The notes beneath the pieces are model-generated. The model was not told the DNA's origin, searched no databases, and saw only the letters and a list, made by a program, of their open reading frames with translations. From positions 62,001-126,000 of the forward strand of contig NZ_CP092196.1 of assembly GCF_022344005.1 (NCBI RefSeq): DNA of 64,000 nt. The letters are read 5' to 3'. This DNA comes from Deinococcus sp. KNUC1210. GTDB taxonomy: Bacteria > Deinococcota > Deinococci > Deinococcales > Deinococcaceae. Both the position numbers and the translations under genes were made by a program. This document shows, one piece after another, positions 18,166 through 25,826 of the stretch (position 1 is the stretch's first letter; every line of letters starts with the position of its first letter).

Positions 18166-18961
18166 TGCTTCTCTTGATACTTAGGTCGTAACCAAGGTAA
18201 TCGAAGTCTACTTGCCCTTCAAAGTACGGCAATTCCAAGAAATGAAGCATGAACGATAAGGCTTCACCAGACAAACTGGAAAGACTCTCGATGTAATATT
18301 CGCCGGTCATGCGCAAACGACTCGGAAAGAAGTTGTTATCCAATTCCCCTGACGCACTTTCGTCTTCCACCGCCTCCCGAACGGCCTGCTGCACGCATTC
18401 CAGCACGTCTGCCCACCGGGACGCCAGGAAGGCCTGCTCTTCCTGGCTCAGGGCATCATGCCCTGAAATGTGCTGAGGTCGCTCCGTCCTGACCACCCTG
18501 TAAGTCAAGCGGGCGAGTTGACTCGCCCGTGCTGTTTGTCTGGCGAGTTGAGGTGTCCCTGTGCGTTCCTGTCCATTCCAACGCAGGGTCACGGTGTACC
18601 TGGGATGAACGTACATTCTATGAGTCCCAGTTTGCAGAAAGCAGCATTCTGTTTCGACGATGTACGAACCCGGGCTCTCCAGGTCATGGTCAACAAAGTG
18701 GCGTCCCACGAAATACTGACCAGAGGCATCCCTCAGTTCGCTCTGGATCAAATCAAGCCAGATGTTTCCTTTTCCTTCTGTGATGGCCCAACGCAGCGCA
18801 GCCTGCACTGCCTGGTGAATGGCAGCCAGTTGCTCGGTCACTGTGTGGTGGTCCTCTGGCAGGAGGTGCGGCGCGAACGTGACGTCCTGAGCCGCCCAGG
18901 GTGGAGCCGGGACTTGCTGAAGGTGAACGGCGGGAACATCCGGCAACGGGGACTCTTCCAT
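18122..18961 (-). CDS. Hypothetical protein
   Basis: 279 aa, soluble, with a protein-like composition throughout (EQLAAIHQAVQAALRWAITE, YFVGRHFVDHDLESPGSYIV, GEALSFMLHFLELPYFEGQV). No signal peptide or known family. It is divergent from the gene at 19016. A ribosome-binding site is not obvious before the ATG at 18961. Confidence 0.6.
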   Translation of the reverse strand: MEESPLPDVPAVHLQQVPAPPWAAQDVTFAPHLLPEDHHTVTEQLAAIHQAVQAALRWAITEGKGNIWLDLIQSELRDASGQYFVGRHFVDHDLESPGSYIVETECCFLQTGTHRMYVHPRYTVTLRWNGQERTGTPQLARQTARASQLARLTYRVVRTERPQHISGHDALSQEEQAFLASRWADVLECVQQAVREAVEDESASGELDNNFFPSRLRMTGEYYIESLSSLSGEALSFMLHFLELPYFEGQVDFDYLGYDLSIKRSNGSLAYELWGHSAI

Positions 18962-19015
18962 AGCCGCAGTATGGCGCTGTGTATACCTATGGCGAGTCTG
19001 CTCCGCTCAGCTGCA

Positions 19016-19504
19016 ATGAGCGTAGACGTGATCTATAGCGGCCGAATCGTTGGAGGCGTCAAAATCTTGGAGCGGAACGGCGTGGTGCTGCATCTGGCCG
19101 ACAATGACCCGCAGTTCCTGCTAACCCGCGTGATCACCTGGGGGGAGCCGGAGCGTCAACTGTCGTACGCTGCCTGTCTGTTGCTGGAAGATCTGTTTGG
19201 TGAGTGTTACATCGGCGAGGGCGTGTCGCAGCTGCATGCAGCGTTGTGTACGCTGCCAGCCGATCAGGACTGGAGCATGAGCCGCGATGCGTTGTTGGAG
19301 AAGGCTTTTTATACGCGGATGGTCGACATGGAGATTCAGGGTCGTCACGTCGCGCTGCACTTGGTTGGGGTTCCTGATGATCTCCGATTCAGTGATGGGC
19401 TGCGTGTGCTGATGCGCACGCCAGATGGCTGGTTGGAGATCTGCAGACCGGAGGTCGAGGAGATGCTCAAGTCCTTGACGCCGGGGAAGCATACCCGGCG
19501 CTGA
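19016..19504 (+). CDS. Hypothetical protein
   Basis: 162 aa starting MSVDVIYSGRIVGGVKILER. Mixed alpha/beta composition (VVLHLADNDPQFLLTRVITW, MEIQGRHVALHLVGVPDDLR) and a basic tail. The frame extends far upstream, antisense to the neighbouring gene, but the ATG at 19016 is the first that leaves a normal N-terminus. No family recognised. Confidence 0.55.
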   Translation: MSVDVIYSGRIVGGVKILERNGVVLHLADNDPQFLLTRVITWGEPERQLSYAACLLLEDLFGECYIGEGVSQLHAALCTLPADQDWSMSRDALLEKAFYTRMVDMEIQGRHVALHLVGVPDDLRFSDGLRVLMRTPDGWLEICRPEVEEMLKSLTPGKHTRR

Positions 19505-19542
19505 CGCCCTTTCCTAACCAAGACCTGCTCGTAGAGTTTGGG

Positions 19543-19737
19543 GTGCGGGACGAGCACCGGGCGCGCGGGGTGCGCGCGTCCCTGCAGTCGGTCGCGCAGG
19601 CGTATGGCCTAGTGGTACAGCAGAAGCCCGATAGAATCATGTTTTTGTGTGACAAAACGCCGGACTTTCGGGCCTTTCTCAGCAGCGTGAAGCGAGGGCT
19701 CGCAGGGTGGCCAGCGCCTGGGTGGTGTTCGCCATGA
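19543..19737 (+). pseudogene. Possible gene fragment
   Basis: A GTG-initiated 64-aa frame (ASLQSVAQAYGLVVQQKPDR, IMFLCDKTPDFRAFLSSVKR) that is open upstream across the end of the previous gene. It reads like the middle of a protein. No ribosome-binding site. Low confidence. Confidence 0.3.
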
Positions 19738-19785
19738 TGTCGAGATATGCAGAACCGACGCTGGTCGACATGGGCGCTCCTTTCT

Positions 19786-19815
19786 GGGACAACAAAAAAC
19801 CGCCTCGACAGGCGG
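19786..19815 (-). terminator. Rho-independent terminator on the minus strand
   Basis: On the minus strand CCGCCT-GTCG-AGGCGG is followed directly by TTTTTTG. The 6-bp GC-only stem with a tetraloop and U-run fits an intrinsic terminator. No minus-strand gene lies immediately upstream, so the matching transcript is unclear. Confidence 0.7.
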
Positions 19816-19842
19816 CTTGAATTCTTCTGCTTAACGGCGTTC

Positions 19843-19888
19843 GTGACTGCTCAGTGCGTCAGTGGAATGCTACGCCCTTAGCAGTCAC
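19843..19888. repeat. Imperfect hairpin of the GTGAC family
   Basis: GTGACTGCTCAGTGCG (19843-19858) pairs with CGCCCTTAGCAGTCAC (19873-19888), 13 of 16 positions matching and the outer 9 perfect. It belongs with the hairpins at 9497, 10909, 20491 and 22841. Confidence 0.65.
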
Positions 19889-20016
19889 GGAATTTCTAAA
19901 CCGTCCGTTATTAGTCTAGCGGATCTAGGCGGGTGTCGCTAATCAAATACGATGAAATCACGAAACGGTGGACCGACTTTACCAGAGATTAGTTACTTAA
20001 TGTAATATTGAAATCT

Positions 20017-20445
20017 CTATGCACGAACTTGGAAGAACGTCACTTCTGGATCGACATCTAAATCAAGGATTACAACTTGGAAGTTCTTATCTGGGTATTT
20101 GAGTTTCAAGTTCAATTCCCAACACTTCCTAATTTCTTGTACAAAGAGCGTCAGCAGACGCGATCCCACCTCATCTACACGTATATCGTGCTGGAAAATA
20201 TCATATATCCTCAGTCTGTTGACTCTTGACTCAATTTCTTCTAACGAAAGATTGACTCCTATGTAACTCTTATAGTCATTCGGATCAGAAAATTGGGAAA
20301 CTCTAATATACATACCACATATATATTGGATGGTCGGATTAATAACGTCTAATACAGCAGCGAAAGACGTAAAGCGCAAGTTATAAATTAGCATAAATTC
20401 CGGCCTGTTGGGATCAGCCTGTAACCATTCTTTGTAGTAAGGCAA
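20017..20445 (-). CDS. Hypothetical protein, AT-rich, probably 5'-truncated
   Basis: 142 aa from a TTG at 20445. The frame is open upstream as GDEWNSILPYYKEWLQ to a TAA and has no ATG. The sequence is protein-like (FMLIYNLRFTSFAAVLDVIN, FQVVILDLDVDPEVTFF). AT-rich, unlike its neighbours. An out-of-frame ATG with AGGAG lies at about 20460, so a single-base indel could also explain the missing start. The hairpin at 20491 lies immediately upstream. Function unknown. Confidence 0.5.
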   Translation of the reverse strand: MPYYKEWLQADPNRPEFMLIYNLRFTSFAAVLDVINPTIQYICGMYIRVSQFSDPNDYKSYIGVNLSLEEIESRVNRLRIYDIFQHDIRVDEVGSRLLTLFVQEIRKCWELNLKLKYPDKNFQVVILDLDVDPEVTFFQVRA

Positions 20446-20579
20446 TATCGAATTCCATTCATCTCCTGTGTGTGATTAGCGCTGTCATCCGTGACTACTT
20501 AGCGCATGAAAGAGGCGTCATGTGCTGAGTAACCGCGAATAGGGGTTGACAAAGCTGGGCGGGCGACGCAAAAGGGACG

Positions 20580-21371
20580 GTGCGTATGTGCCGTCTCAAT
20601 CTCAGCGTACAGCCGATCCACACCGCCTTCGAGCGTCTCACTGCCTGGCTGGAACCCCAGATGCCGGCGGAACTCGTGCATGCACACGAAAAGATTTCCG
20701 ATGCGCAGCTGGTGGCGGCCGCGCTTCTCCAGCGCATCCACAAATTCGTGTATTTCCGCTGCTGGTGGCAGTTCTTAAAGCTGAACCACTTTGCTTGGTT
20801 TCCTTCGGAAGTCCAAGCCCGAATTCGGCTGGTCCGCCTGACCCCCGTGATTAAGGGACTGAGTGTCGAAGTCCAGATTCTGGACTTCGTGATCATCGAC
20901 TCTGAGCCTCTCCCAATCAGTACCTTCAAATGGGCTCCACGCTGTAAGTTCCCTGGTGCGGCGCATGGGTTTGGAACGGCTGGGCCTGTCTACGGCTTCA
21001 AACTGCACGCATGGACGACCCTGACCGGCAAGATCGCTCAATATGAGATCCATCCAGCCAACCTGCATGACTTTACGGTTGGCTGCATCATGAACAGAGA
21101 TTGGCCTGCATATGGCGGGCCAAAGCAAATCGGAGACAAGGAGTATCAGTCTGGCACCTATTTGACGCCTCCAAAGAACAACGCCAAACGGCTCGACCCA
21201 CGCTGGAAGGAGGAGTATGCCGCGGCACGTAAAATCATCGAGTTCACGTTTTCAGTGCTGTTTGGGTCGGGATTACGGTGGGGGCAGGTCAAGACCATGC
21301 TGAGCCTTCGGCTCAAAGTGGGACTTCTGGTCATGGCTCATCACCTTAAATTCCGAGACCTTGCCACTTGA
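20580..21371 (+). CDS. IS982-like (DDE) transposase
   Basis: 263 aa. The DDE-type features are an aspartate in [13 protein letters not shown], the strand [20 protein letters not shown], a second aspartate in [13 protein letters not shown], and a glutamate in [14 protein letters not shown], ending with a hydrophobic C-terminal helix ([16 protein letters not shown]). Better start candidates than the ATG at 20580 include the next ATG at 20586 ([16 protein letters not shown]). The ORF appears intact and the ends are perfect, so the element may be active. Confidence 0.85.
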   Translation: MRMCRLNLSVQPIHTAFERLTAWLEPQMPAELVHAHEKISDAQLVAAALLQRIHKFVYFRCWWQFLKLNHFAWFPSEVQARIRLVRLTPVIKGLSVEVQILDFVIIDSEPLPISTFKWAPRCKFPGAAHGFGTAGPVYGFKLHAWTTLTGKIAQYEIHPANLHDFTVGCIMNRDWPAYGGPKQIGDKEYQSGTYLTPPKNNAKRLDPRWKEEYAAARKIIEFTFSVLFGSGLRWGQVKTMLSLRLKVGLLVMAHHLKFRDLAT

Positions 21372-21414
21372 GCGAAACATCCTCAGGTCTTCAACCCTGA
21401 TTGCCCTGAATGCA

Positions 21415-21744
21415 TCAAGAACCAGGGCGGCGGATGATTCGTCTGAGGCGGTATTCAGCTCGATACTCGCTTGGAAGATGTTCGTCGACGACTGAAATCC
21501 CATAGTGAGCGAATCGAGTGGCATGCTGGCTTGCCGCGTGAATGTCATGCGCTCTTACCATCTCTCGAAGTTCACGCCAGCTTCGCGCATCTGTTTTCTT
21601 CGGAATACGCCAGCGAGTTCCTATCGCGCGCATGGGAAGGCCACAAACGGGACACCGTGGCGACTCAAGACGGCTCGTTGTTCGATGTTCTAAACAGACA
21701 TGGTTCTGACTGTGGTTGAAGTACGAGCGAGCTGGCGGAGCCAT
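21415..21744 (-). CDS. Putative passenger protein of the IS982-like element, CxxC-containing
   Basis: 109 aa on the strand opposite to the transposase and wholly inside the IS ends. It contains RCPVCGLPMRAIGTRWRIPK, a zinc-knuckle-like CPVCG, followed by a charged helical region (KTDARSWRELREMVRAHDIH) and a basic tail (EYRLRRIIRRPGS), which suggests nucleic-acid or protein binding. No strong ribosome-binding site precedes the ATG. No family I can name. An overlapping plus-strand frame (21471-21719) looks less protein-like. Confidence 0.5.
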   Translation of the reverse strand: MAPPARSYFNHSQNHVCLEHRTTSRLESPRCPVCGLPMRAIGTRWRIPKKTDARSWRELREMVRAHDIHAASQHATRFAHYGISVVDEHLPSEYRAEYRLRRIIRRPGS

Positions 21745-22068
21745 ACTTCAGTGTAGGAGTAGTCGCTATCATCGTCTATCAGCAAGATGGCGGAGCAACG
21801 GCATGCCATACACGAAAATTGATGATGTTCCTTGCCTTTGGGAAAGTCCTGAGATCGCTGCTCCGCCTGACCAAATCGTGTCAGTTTGTCAACCCCTATT
21901 CGCGGTGAGTAGTTACCGGCGTTCAATGCTCAGTAGCGGTCTTTTCGACCTCGCTGTCACGCGATCTGCCGGGTCGCTGTCCCTTTCCAACATACATGCA
22001 GTCACAGTGAATGATCCTTCGGGCGTACCTGCTCAGTACCGACATGCTGGACAGGTATCATTCTATTT

Positions 22069-22806
22069 TCACTTTAACTTCTCGTTAGAAGTTATCTCCA
22101 AAAATTTGATGGAAAGTACTTCCGAATTAGATAATATAGAAGTAAACGCCCACCCGTCACTATAGTTAGGAGAAGTGTTATCTTTCAGGGCCAGTATGTT
22201 CCATCCTTGTCTTAGTTTTAAGTCTACATGCACATTCAGTGCGTCACATGTTGCAGTGATGTCAACTTTGCTATCTCTGTTTGAAAAAATTAGTATATCG
22301 TTTGTATACTCCGATTCTATTGCGTACCCATTTAAATCTAATCCTATTATATCTTTTGAATTAGCTAACGGAGATCTTTCTCTATAATTTGCGTCACTTA
22401 CCACGTAAAAGGACAGCATATTACTTGTTTTCAATGTTTTGTCACTAATAGCATATGTTTTTATATGACAGCCAAGCTGACGGAGAAAACCAGAAAATAC
22501 TTCTGATAAATCTTCTTCAGGTAAAGTATTTGGTAGTTTGATTACCCCTACACCATTTTTACTTAGTATAGCTGATGATATAATGTGTTCTCTGTCTGCT
22601 TTTGATTCAATCAAAACAGCATTTACTGAATCATTCGTGTAGACTTTGTTGTGAAAATATGATCCGACTTCTATATTTAGTAAACTAACAGGCTTTGGTC
22701 CAACATCATAGTTGCTTGGACCCCCAGCCTTCACGAGGCTATTGACGGTAATTATAACTAAGCCAGCTAAAGCCGCACTTTTCAGAATCTTTTTATTGTT
22801 TTTCAC
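22069..22806 (-). CDS. Secreted hypothetical protein, AT-rich
   Basis: 245 aa from a GTG at 22806 preceded by AGGTGAT. A basic start (KNNKKILKSAALAGLVIITV) and following small residues form a signal peptide. The mature part is rich in Asn, Ser and Lys (GSYFHNKVYTNDSVNAVLIE, NGYAIESEYTNDILIFSNRD) and looks beta-rich. Much more AT-rich than the flanking genes, indicating acquisition. It lies behind the hairpin at 22841. No family recognised. Confidence 0.7.
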   Translation of the reverse strand: MKNNKKILKSAALAGLVIITVNSLVKAGGPSNYDVGPKPVSLLNIEVGSYFHNKVYTNDSVNAVLIESKADREHIISSAILSKNGVGVIKLPNTLPEEDLSEVFSGFLRQLGCHIKTYAISDKTLKTSNMLSFYVVSDANYRERSPLANSKDIIGLDLNGYAIESEYTNDILIFSNRDSKVDITATCDALNVHVDLKLRQGWNILALKDNTSPNYSDGWAFTSILSNSEVLSIKFLEITSNEKLK

Positions 22807-22840
22807 ATATCACCTACATGATTACGTCGTTAATAGATGA

Positions 22841-22884
22841 GATGACTCAGCGCATGAATAAACCATGGCATGCTGAGTCGTCAT
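22841..22884. repeat. Hairpin of the GTGAC..CTCAGC family
   Basis: GATGACTCAGCGCATG (22841-22856) and CATGCTGAGTCGTCAT (22869-22884) pair with small bulges. The left arm shares ACT(C/T)AGCGCATGA with the hairpin at 20491. It sits 35 bp upstream of the AT-rich secreted-protein gene. Confidence 0.7.
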
Positions 22885-22976
22885 GAAGATTTTTCACCTA
22901 TTCACCATAACAAAATCCAGAGGCCACACCGGACGAGGATGTGGCTCCTGGGCGTGGAGGCGGGGCTTATCGCCGG

Positions 22977-23108
22977 TTACTCCGGGTGGCCCGCCCCGGC
23001 CTGGTCGAGGTACGCGTGTCCGGCTTCGAGCACGCGCTCCAGGTTGTCCTCAATGCTGATGATCTGCAACACCCAGCTGGAGTTGTTGAGGTGGCCGTCT
23101 GCCGTCAT
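22977..23108 (-). CDS. Small ORF, 43 aa, doubtful
   Basis: MTADGHLNNSSWVLQIISIE then DNLERVLEAGHAYLDQAGAG has a good amphipathic composition, and the frame is open some 20 codons further upstream. No ribosome-binding site was identified, so it could be the 3' end of a lost gene. Confidence 0.35.
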   Translation of the reverse strand: MTADGHLNNSSWVLQIISIEDNLERVLEAGHAYLDQAGAGHPE

Positions 23109-23240
23109 GCGCTCTAGCGTGTGCAGGGACGTGTTCCTTGCGCTGGATCCGCGCGAGAATCAAAGCATGAGACCTCAACGCTCCAGATAACTGATCGGGC
23201 AACGTTGTGCCTCCTCCCGCGTGACCCCTACACTCTGTGA

Positions 23241-23453
23241 ATGAACCCCATGTCCAGCCGTTCCAAGGCGCGGTTGCTTTCCATTCCGGTCTGGCATCAA
23301 CGGTACCTGGAGGTCGAAGCTACGCTGGAGCGGGCACAGGCGGATCTCAGTGTCATTCTCCAGGCCGCTGCGCTGCAGATCGCCACCCCCGTCCACCTGC
23401 ACGTACTGAACACTGCCAGGATCGCCGCCGCCGAGTACCTGCAAGCCTCGTGA
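23241..23453 (+). CDS. Small hypothetical protein, first of a two-gene operon
   Basis: 70 aa, mainly helical (VWHQRYLEVEATLERAQADL, HLHVLNTARIAAAEYLQAS). Its TGA overlaps the GTG of the next gene (GTGA), so the two are translationally coupled. No recognised family. The start may also be the ATG at 23250. Confidence 0.6.
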   Translation: MNPMSSRSKARLLSIPVWHQRYLEVEATLERAQADLSVILQAAALQIATPVHLHVLNTARIAAAEYLQAS

Positions 23454-23896
23454 CAGTGCCTCTGGACGAACAGGGGGTAGTTCGCCCCACTGGAACGCGG
23501 ATGATCTATCACGGTCAGGAACTGTATGCCTTCTTGACCCCAGGAACCCAGCATGAGCAGGTATATACCGTCTTTGACGACCATGCCCCTCCCTGCACGT
23601 TCCTCGAGCAGGACATCGTCGAGCGAGCGACCACCATCACCGGGCGGACCCGTGTGGCTTTACGTCGCACCAGCTGCTCGAGGGTCTTCGAACGCCGTGC
23701 ACGTGCACGTTGGCTGGGCCACCCGGTCTACGTGCATTTTAAAGATGGAACGCCACAGGCGCACATCATCACGGATGATGATGCGTTCGCAGTGCAGCAC
23801 AACATGCAACCGGAGTACCACGACCGCTGGTACGCCACCGTTCCTGTCGACCAGCTCACGGAGCTGACGTATACCGAGACGAACGTCGCCGGATAG
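23450..23896 (+). CDS. Hypothetical protein, second of a two-gene operon
   Basis: 148 aa from a GTG overlapping the previous stop. Protein-like and soluble (VRPTGTRMIYHGQELYAFLT, VYVHFKDGTPQAHIITDDDA), ending in a Thr-rich tail. Longer upstream reading in the same frame is antisense-like and rejected. Function unknown. Confidence 0.65.
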   Translation: MTVPLDEQGVVRPTGTRMIYHGQELYAFLTPGTQHEQVYTVFDDHAPPCTFLEQDIVERATTITGRTRVALRRTSCSRVFERRARARWLGHPVYVHFKDGTPQAHIITDDDAFAVQHNMQPEYHDRWYATVPVDQLTELTYTETNVAG

Positions 23897-24090
23897 CGCA
23901 CCTCTTTGATCAGTCGGCATCGCAACGGGTTCAGGCGCAGCAAATTGAAAAACGGGAGTGGGAGTGGTTCGGGTCAGGCTTAGCAAGCCAGCCTAGCGCA
24001 ACCGGTTCAGGCAACACAATTATTGGATTAGCTCAGTTCGCTGGGGTAAACGATGGCAGGAGTGGTCAGCTCTTCAACACACCGCGTGTC

Positions 24091-24206
24091 CTATTGATAC
24101 CTGCATACGTTGGTCACACCTTGCTGCCCTAGAACGCGTGGGGCGCCTCCTCCTGCCCAGGACTCCGCCACCTTCACCTATCTCCAACGTATGGAGGTAT
24201 CAATAG
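24091..24206. mobile_element. MITE with IS630-type ends (copy 2, 116 bp)
   Basis: The first and last 23 bp are inverted repeats with one mismatch (CTATTGATACCTGCATACGT at the left, the complement with CTCC at the right), bounded by TA. It ends 36 bp before the ATG of the truncated gene at 24242. No coding capacity. Confidence 0.88.
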
Positions 24207-24241
24207 GTGAGTGGGTTAGGCGAGGGGATCGTGATAATGGA

Positions 24242-24421
24242 ATGGACATGGATGAACACGAGCAAACTCAGCTGATTCTCTCCTTGCGGGAACAAGCGAG
24301 ACGGGGCGCTTCAGGCACCGAAATTGCCCGTGACCTGAGAGATCGCCTCGAAATGAAGCAATTCAAGATTTATCGCGTCGTAATGGATGCTTTTGGGATG
24401 GGTCTCCGAGAGGCCCGGAGC
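24242..24421 (+). pseudogene. Hypothetical gene truncated by IS6 copy 1
   Basis: MDMDEHEQTQLILSLREQAR begins after a GAGGGGATC ribosome-binding region. After 60 residues (ending in GMGLREARSG) the frame runs into the IS6 left end and stops. A helical, HTH-like pattern (GTEIARDLRDRLEMKQFKIY) hints at DNA binding, but this is weak. The missing 3' part is not found beyond the IS, so a deletion accompanied the insertion. Confidence 0.6.
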
Positions 24422-25229
24422 GGTTGTGTTGCCTTAATCGGGTCGGGTTAGGGTGACTGTCCGTGACCGACGCCAAGCCCTACCGCCACCGTTTTCCGAT
24501 GACCATCATTCAGCACGCCGTCTGGTTCTACCACCGTTTTCCCATAAGTTACCGAGACGTGCAGGAAGTGTTGCACCAGCGCGGCATTGAGGTTAGTCAT
24601 GAGACCCTCCGCGAGTGGTGTATCAAGTTCGGACCCCTCTTCGCTGAAGACCTGCGCCACCGGGAACCCCGTCGGGGTTCCCGGTGGCATCTCAACGAGA
24701 TGTGTACGAGCGTGGACGGCGTTCGACACTGGCTTTGGCGGGCCGTGGACGAGGACGGGTTCGTGCTCGATATCCTCCTTCAGCGGCACCGCGACATCGA
24801 AGCCGCGAAGACCTTCCTGACGCGGCTGCTGAGTGAAGATGATGTCCCAGAGGTCATCCGTACTGACCAACTCCGCAGCTACGGAGCCGCGATTCGAGAG
24901 ATCCCAAGCTTAGTCAACGTCGACCACCATCAGGTGATCTCCACAGCCAAGTGCAACAACGTTATCGAACAAGAACACCGATCCACACGCCGACAGGAGC
25001 GATCTCAGCAAGGAGTCAGACGGCGGAAACGCGCTCAAGAATTTCTGAGTTTGCATGCCAGGATCACCAATCTTCACCATCATTCCCGCACCAGCGTCAC
25101 TGCAGCCACCCGAAGAAACAACCAGAGCACAGCGTTCCAGACGTGGTCAGCCGTCGCGGCAGGGGTGGTCTGAACTTCAGACTACCTCTGCCCTCTGCCT
25201 GCCCTGACGCCAGTTAAGGCAACACAACC
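24422..25229 (+). mobile_element. IS6-family insertion sequence, copy 1 (808 bp)
   Basis: Ends carry the 16-bp inverted repeat GGTTGTGTTGCCTTAA at both termini. Copy 2 at 33602 has exactly the same length. No 8-bp target duplication is present, as expected after IS6-mediated deletion or cointegrate formation rather than simple insertion. Confidence 0.93.
24463..25173 (+). CDS. IS6-family transposase, first catalytic Asp replaced by Asn
   Basis: 236 aa, full length for the family. HTH region FPISYRDVQEVLHQRGIEVS, then the RNase-H-like core. Where copy 2 and the family have WxxDE, this copy reads SRWHLNEMCTSVDG (codon AAC instead of GAC), removing the first metal-binding aspartate. The second (VIRTDQLRSYGAAI) and the glutamate (NNVIEQEHR) are kept. 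Probably catalytically dead although the ORF is intact. A GTG is used as start. Confidence 0.9.
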   Translation: MTDAKPYRHRFPMTIIQHAVWFYHRFPISYRDVQEVLHQRGIEVSHETLREWCIKFGPLFAEDLRHREPRRGSRWHLNEMCTSVDGVRHWLWRAVDEDGFVLDILLQRHRDIEAAKTFLTRLLSEDDVPEVIRTDQLRSYGAAIREIPSLVNVDHHQVISTAKCNNVIEQEHRSTRRQERSQQGVRRRKRAQEFLSLHARITNLHHHSRTSVTAATRRNNQSTAFQTWSAVAAGVV

Positions 25230-25290
25230 CCTGTTAGTGCTACAGGACGAACCCCAAGCGGCGTTAAAGATTACCCTAAACCAGATCCCT

Positions 25291-25406
25291 TATAGAGCCC
25301 TGCATAAATTGGAAACGCCTTGCATCCACACAGTCAGCAGGATAGGAGGCTGCCACCGCAGGGATATACCCCAGTCGCCTGTTCCCAACTTATGCAGGGA
25401 TCTATA
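25291..25406. mobile_element. Divergent MITE related to the IS630 type (copy 3, 116 bp)
   Basis: Left TATAGAGCCCTGCATAAATT and right complement TATAGATCCCTGCATAAGTT are inverted repeats bounded by TA. They share the CCTGCATAA..TTGG core with copies 1 and 2 but begin TAGA instead of TTGATA, so this is a separate subfamily. Confidence 0.75.
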
Positions 25407-25508
25407 GTCTGCGACGTTCTGGCTCGGTCACTTCCCGTCGTCATCCGGCAGTGACTGCAGGCGCTGATCCAGCGCTACACGCTGGATCTCGTTGAGTAGG
25501 AGGGGACG

Positions 25509-25826
25509 TTGTGCGCGACCTGGATGACGATTGATCGGTCCGTCTGGGCCTTGGGTGTTGTCCAGCCAGATGGTGTTCGCAAGCCACACTGGACTTCGCT
25601 AGAGGATGCGGGCGAGATCATCGTAAGTGCGGTCATCCGACTCGCTCAGCAGAAGGCGGGCATGTCAGCGGGCGCATGCGTGATTGTTCGGCGCCGTTTT
25701 GAATCGCCGCTGGAGCGCTTCGACGTTCAGATATGGCGTGATCGCCAAGGTTTGATACCTAGAGTTTCACTCAATTCCGTATCAGTGAACGCACCCGCCA
25801 CTGCGCCAGGACTTTGTCCCGGCTGA
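25509..25826 (+). CDS. Hypothetical protein, doubtful
   Basis: A 105-aa frame with some protein character (MTIDRSVWALGVVQPDGVRK, SLEDAGEIIVSAVIRLAQQK). It overlaps the 3' end of the WD40-like gene on the other strand by 56 bp and has no clear ribosome-binding site. Could be a remnant. Confidence 0.3.
   Translation: MCATWMTIDRSVWALGVVQPDGVRKPHWTSLEDAGEIIVSAVIRLAQQKAGMSAGACVIVRRRFESPLERFDVQIWRDRQGLIPRVSLNSVSVNAPATAPGLCPG

Larger units (their letters stand above)
20532..21906 (+). mobile_element. IS982-like insertion sequence with an extra ORF, 1375 bp
   Basis: Perfect 22-bp terminal inverted repeats (20532-20553 and 21885-21906, beginning ACCGCGAATAGG) and a 5-bp target duplication GAGTA (20527-20531 and 21907-21911) define the element exactly. 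It carries the transposase on the plus strand and, after it, 535 bp holding an ORF on the minus strand. IS982 elements are usually about 1 kb, so the extra length equals the added ORF. Confidence 0.9.
20491..21919. repeat. Hairpin of the GTGAC family, split by the IS982-like insertion (arms 20491-20531 and 21912-21919)
   Basis: The left part is GTGACTACTTAGCGCATGA (20491-20509), a loop, then TCATGTGCTGAGTA up to the IS. The sequence after the IS and its duplication begins GTTAC. Joined, the right arm TCATGTGCTGAGTAGTTAC pairs with the left arm over all 19 positions, counting three G-U pairs. The insertion therefore landed inside the stem of a pre-existing hairpin. Confidence 0.8.
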
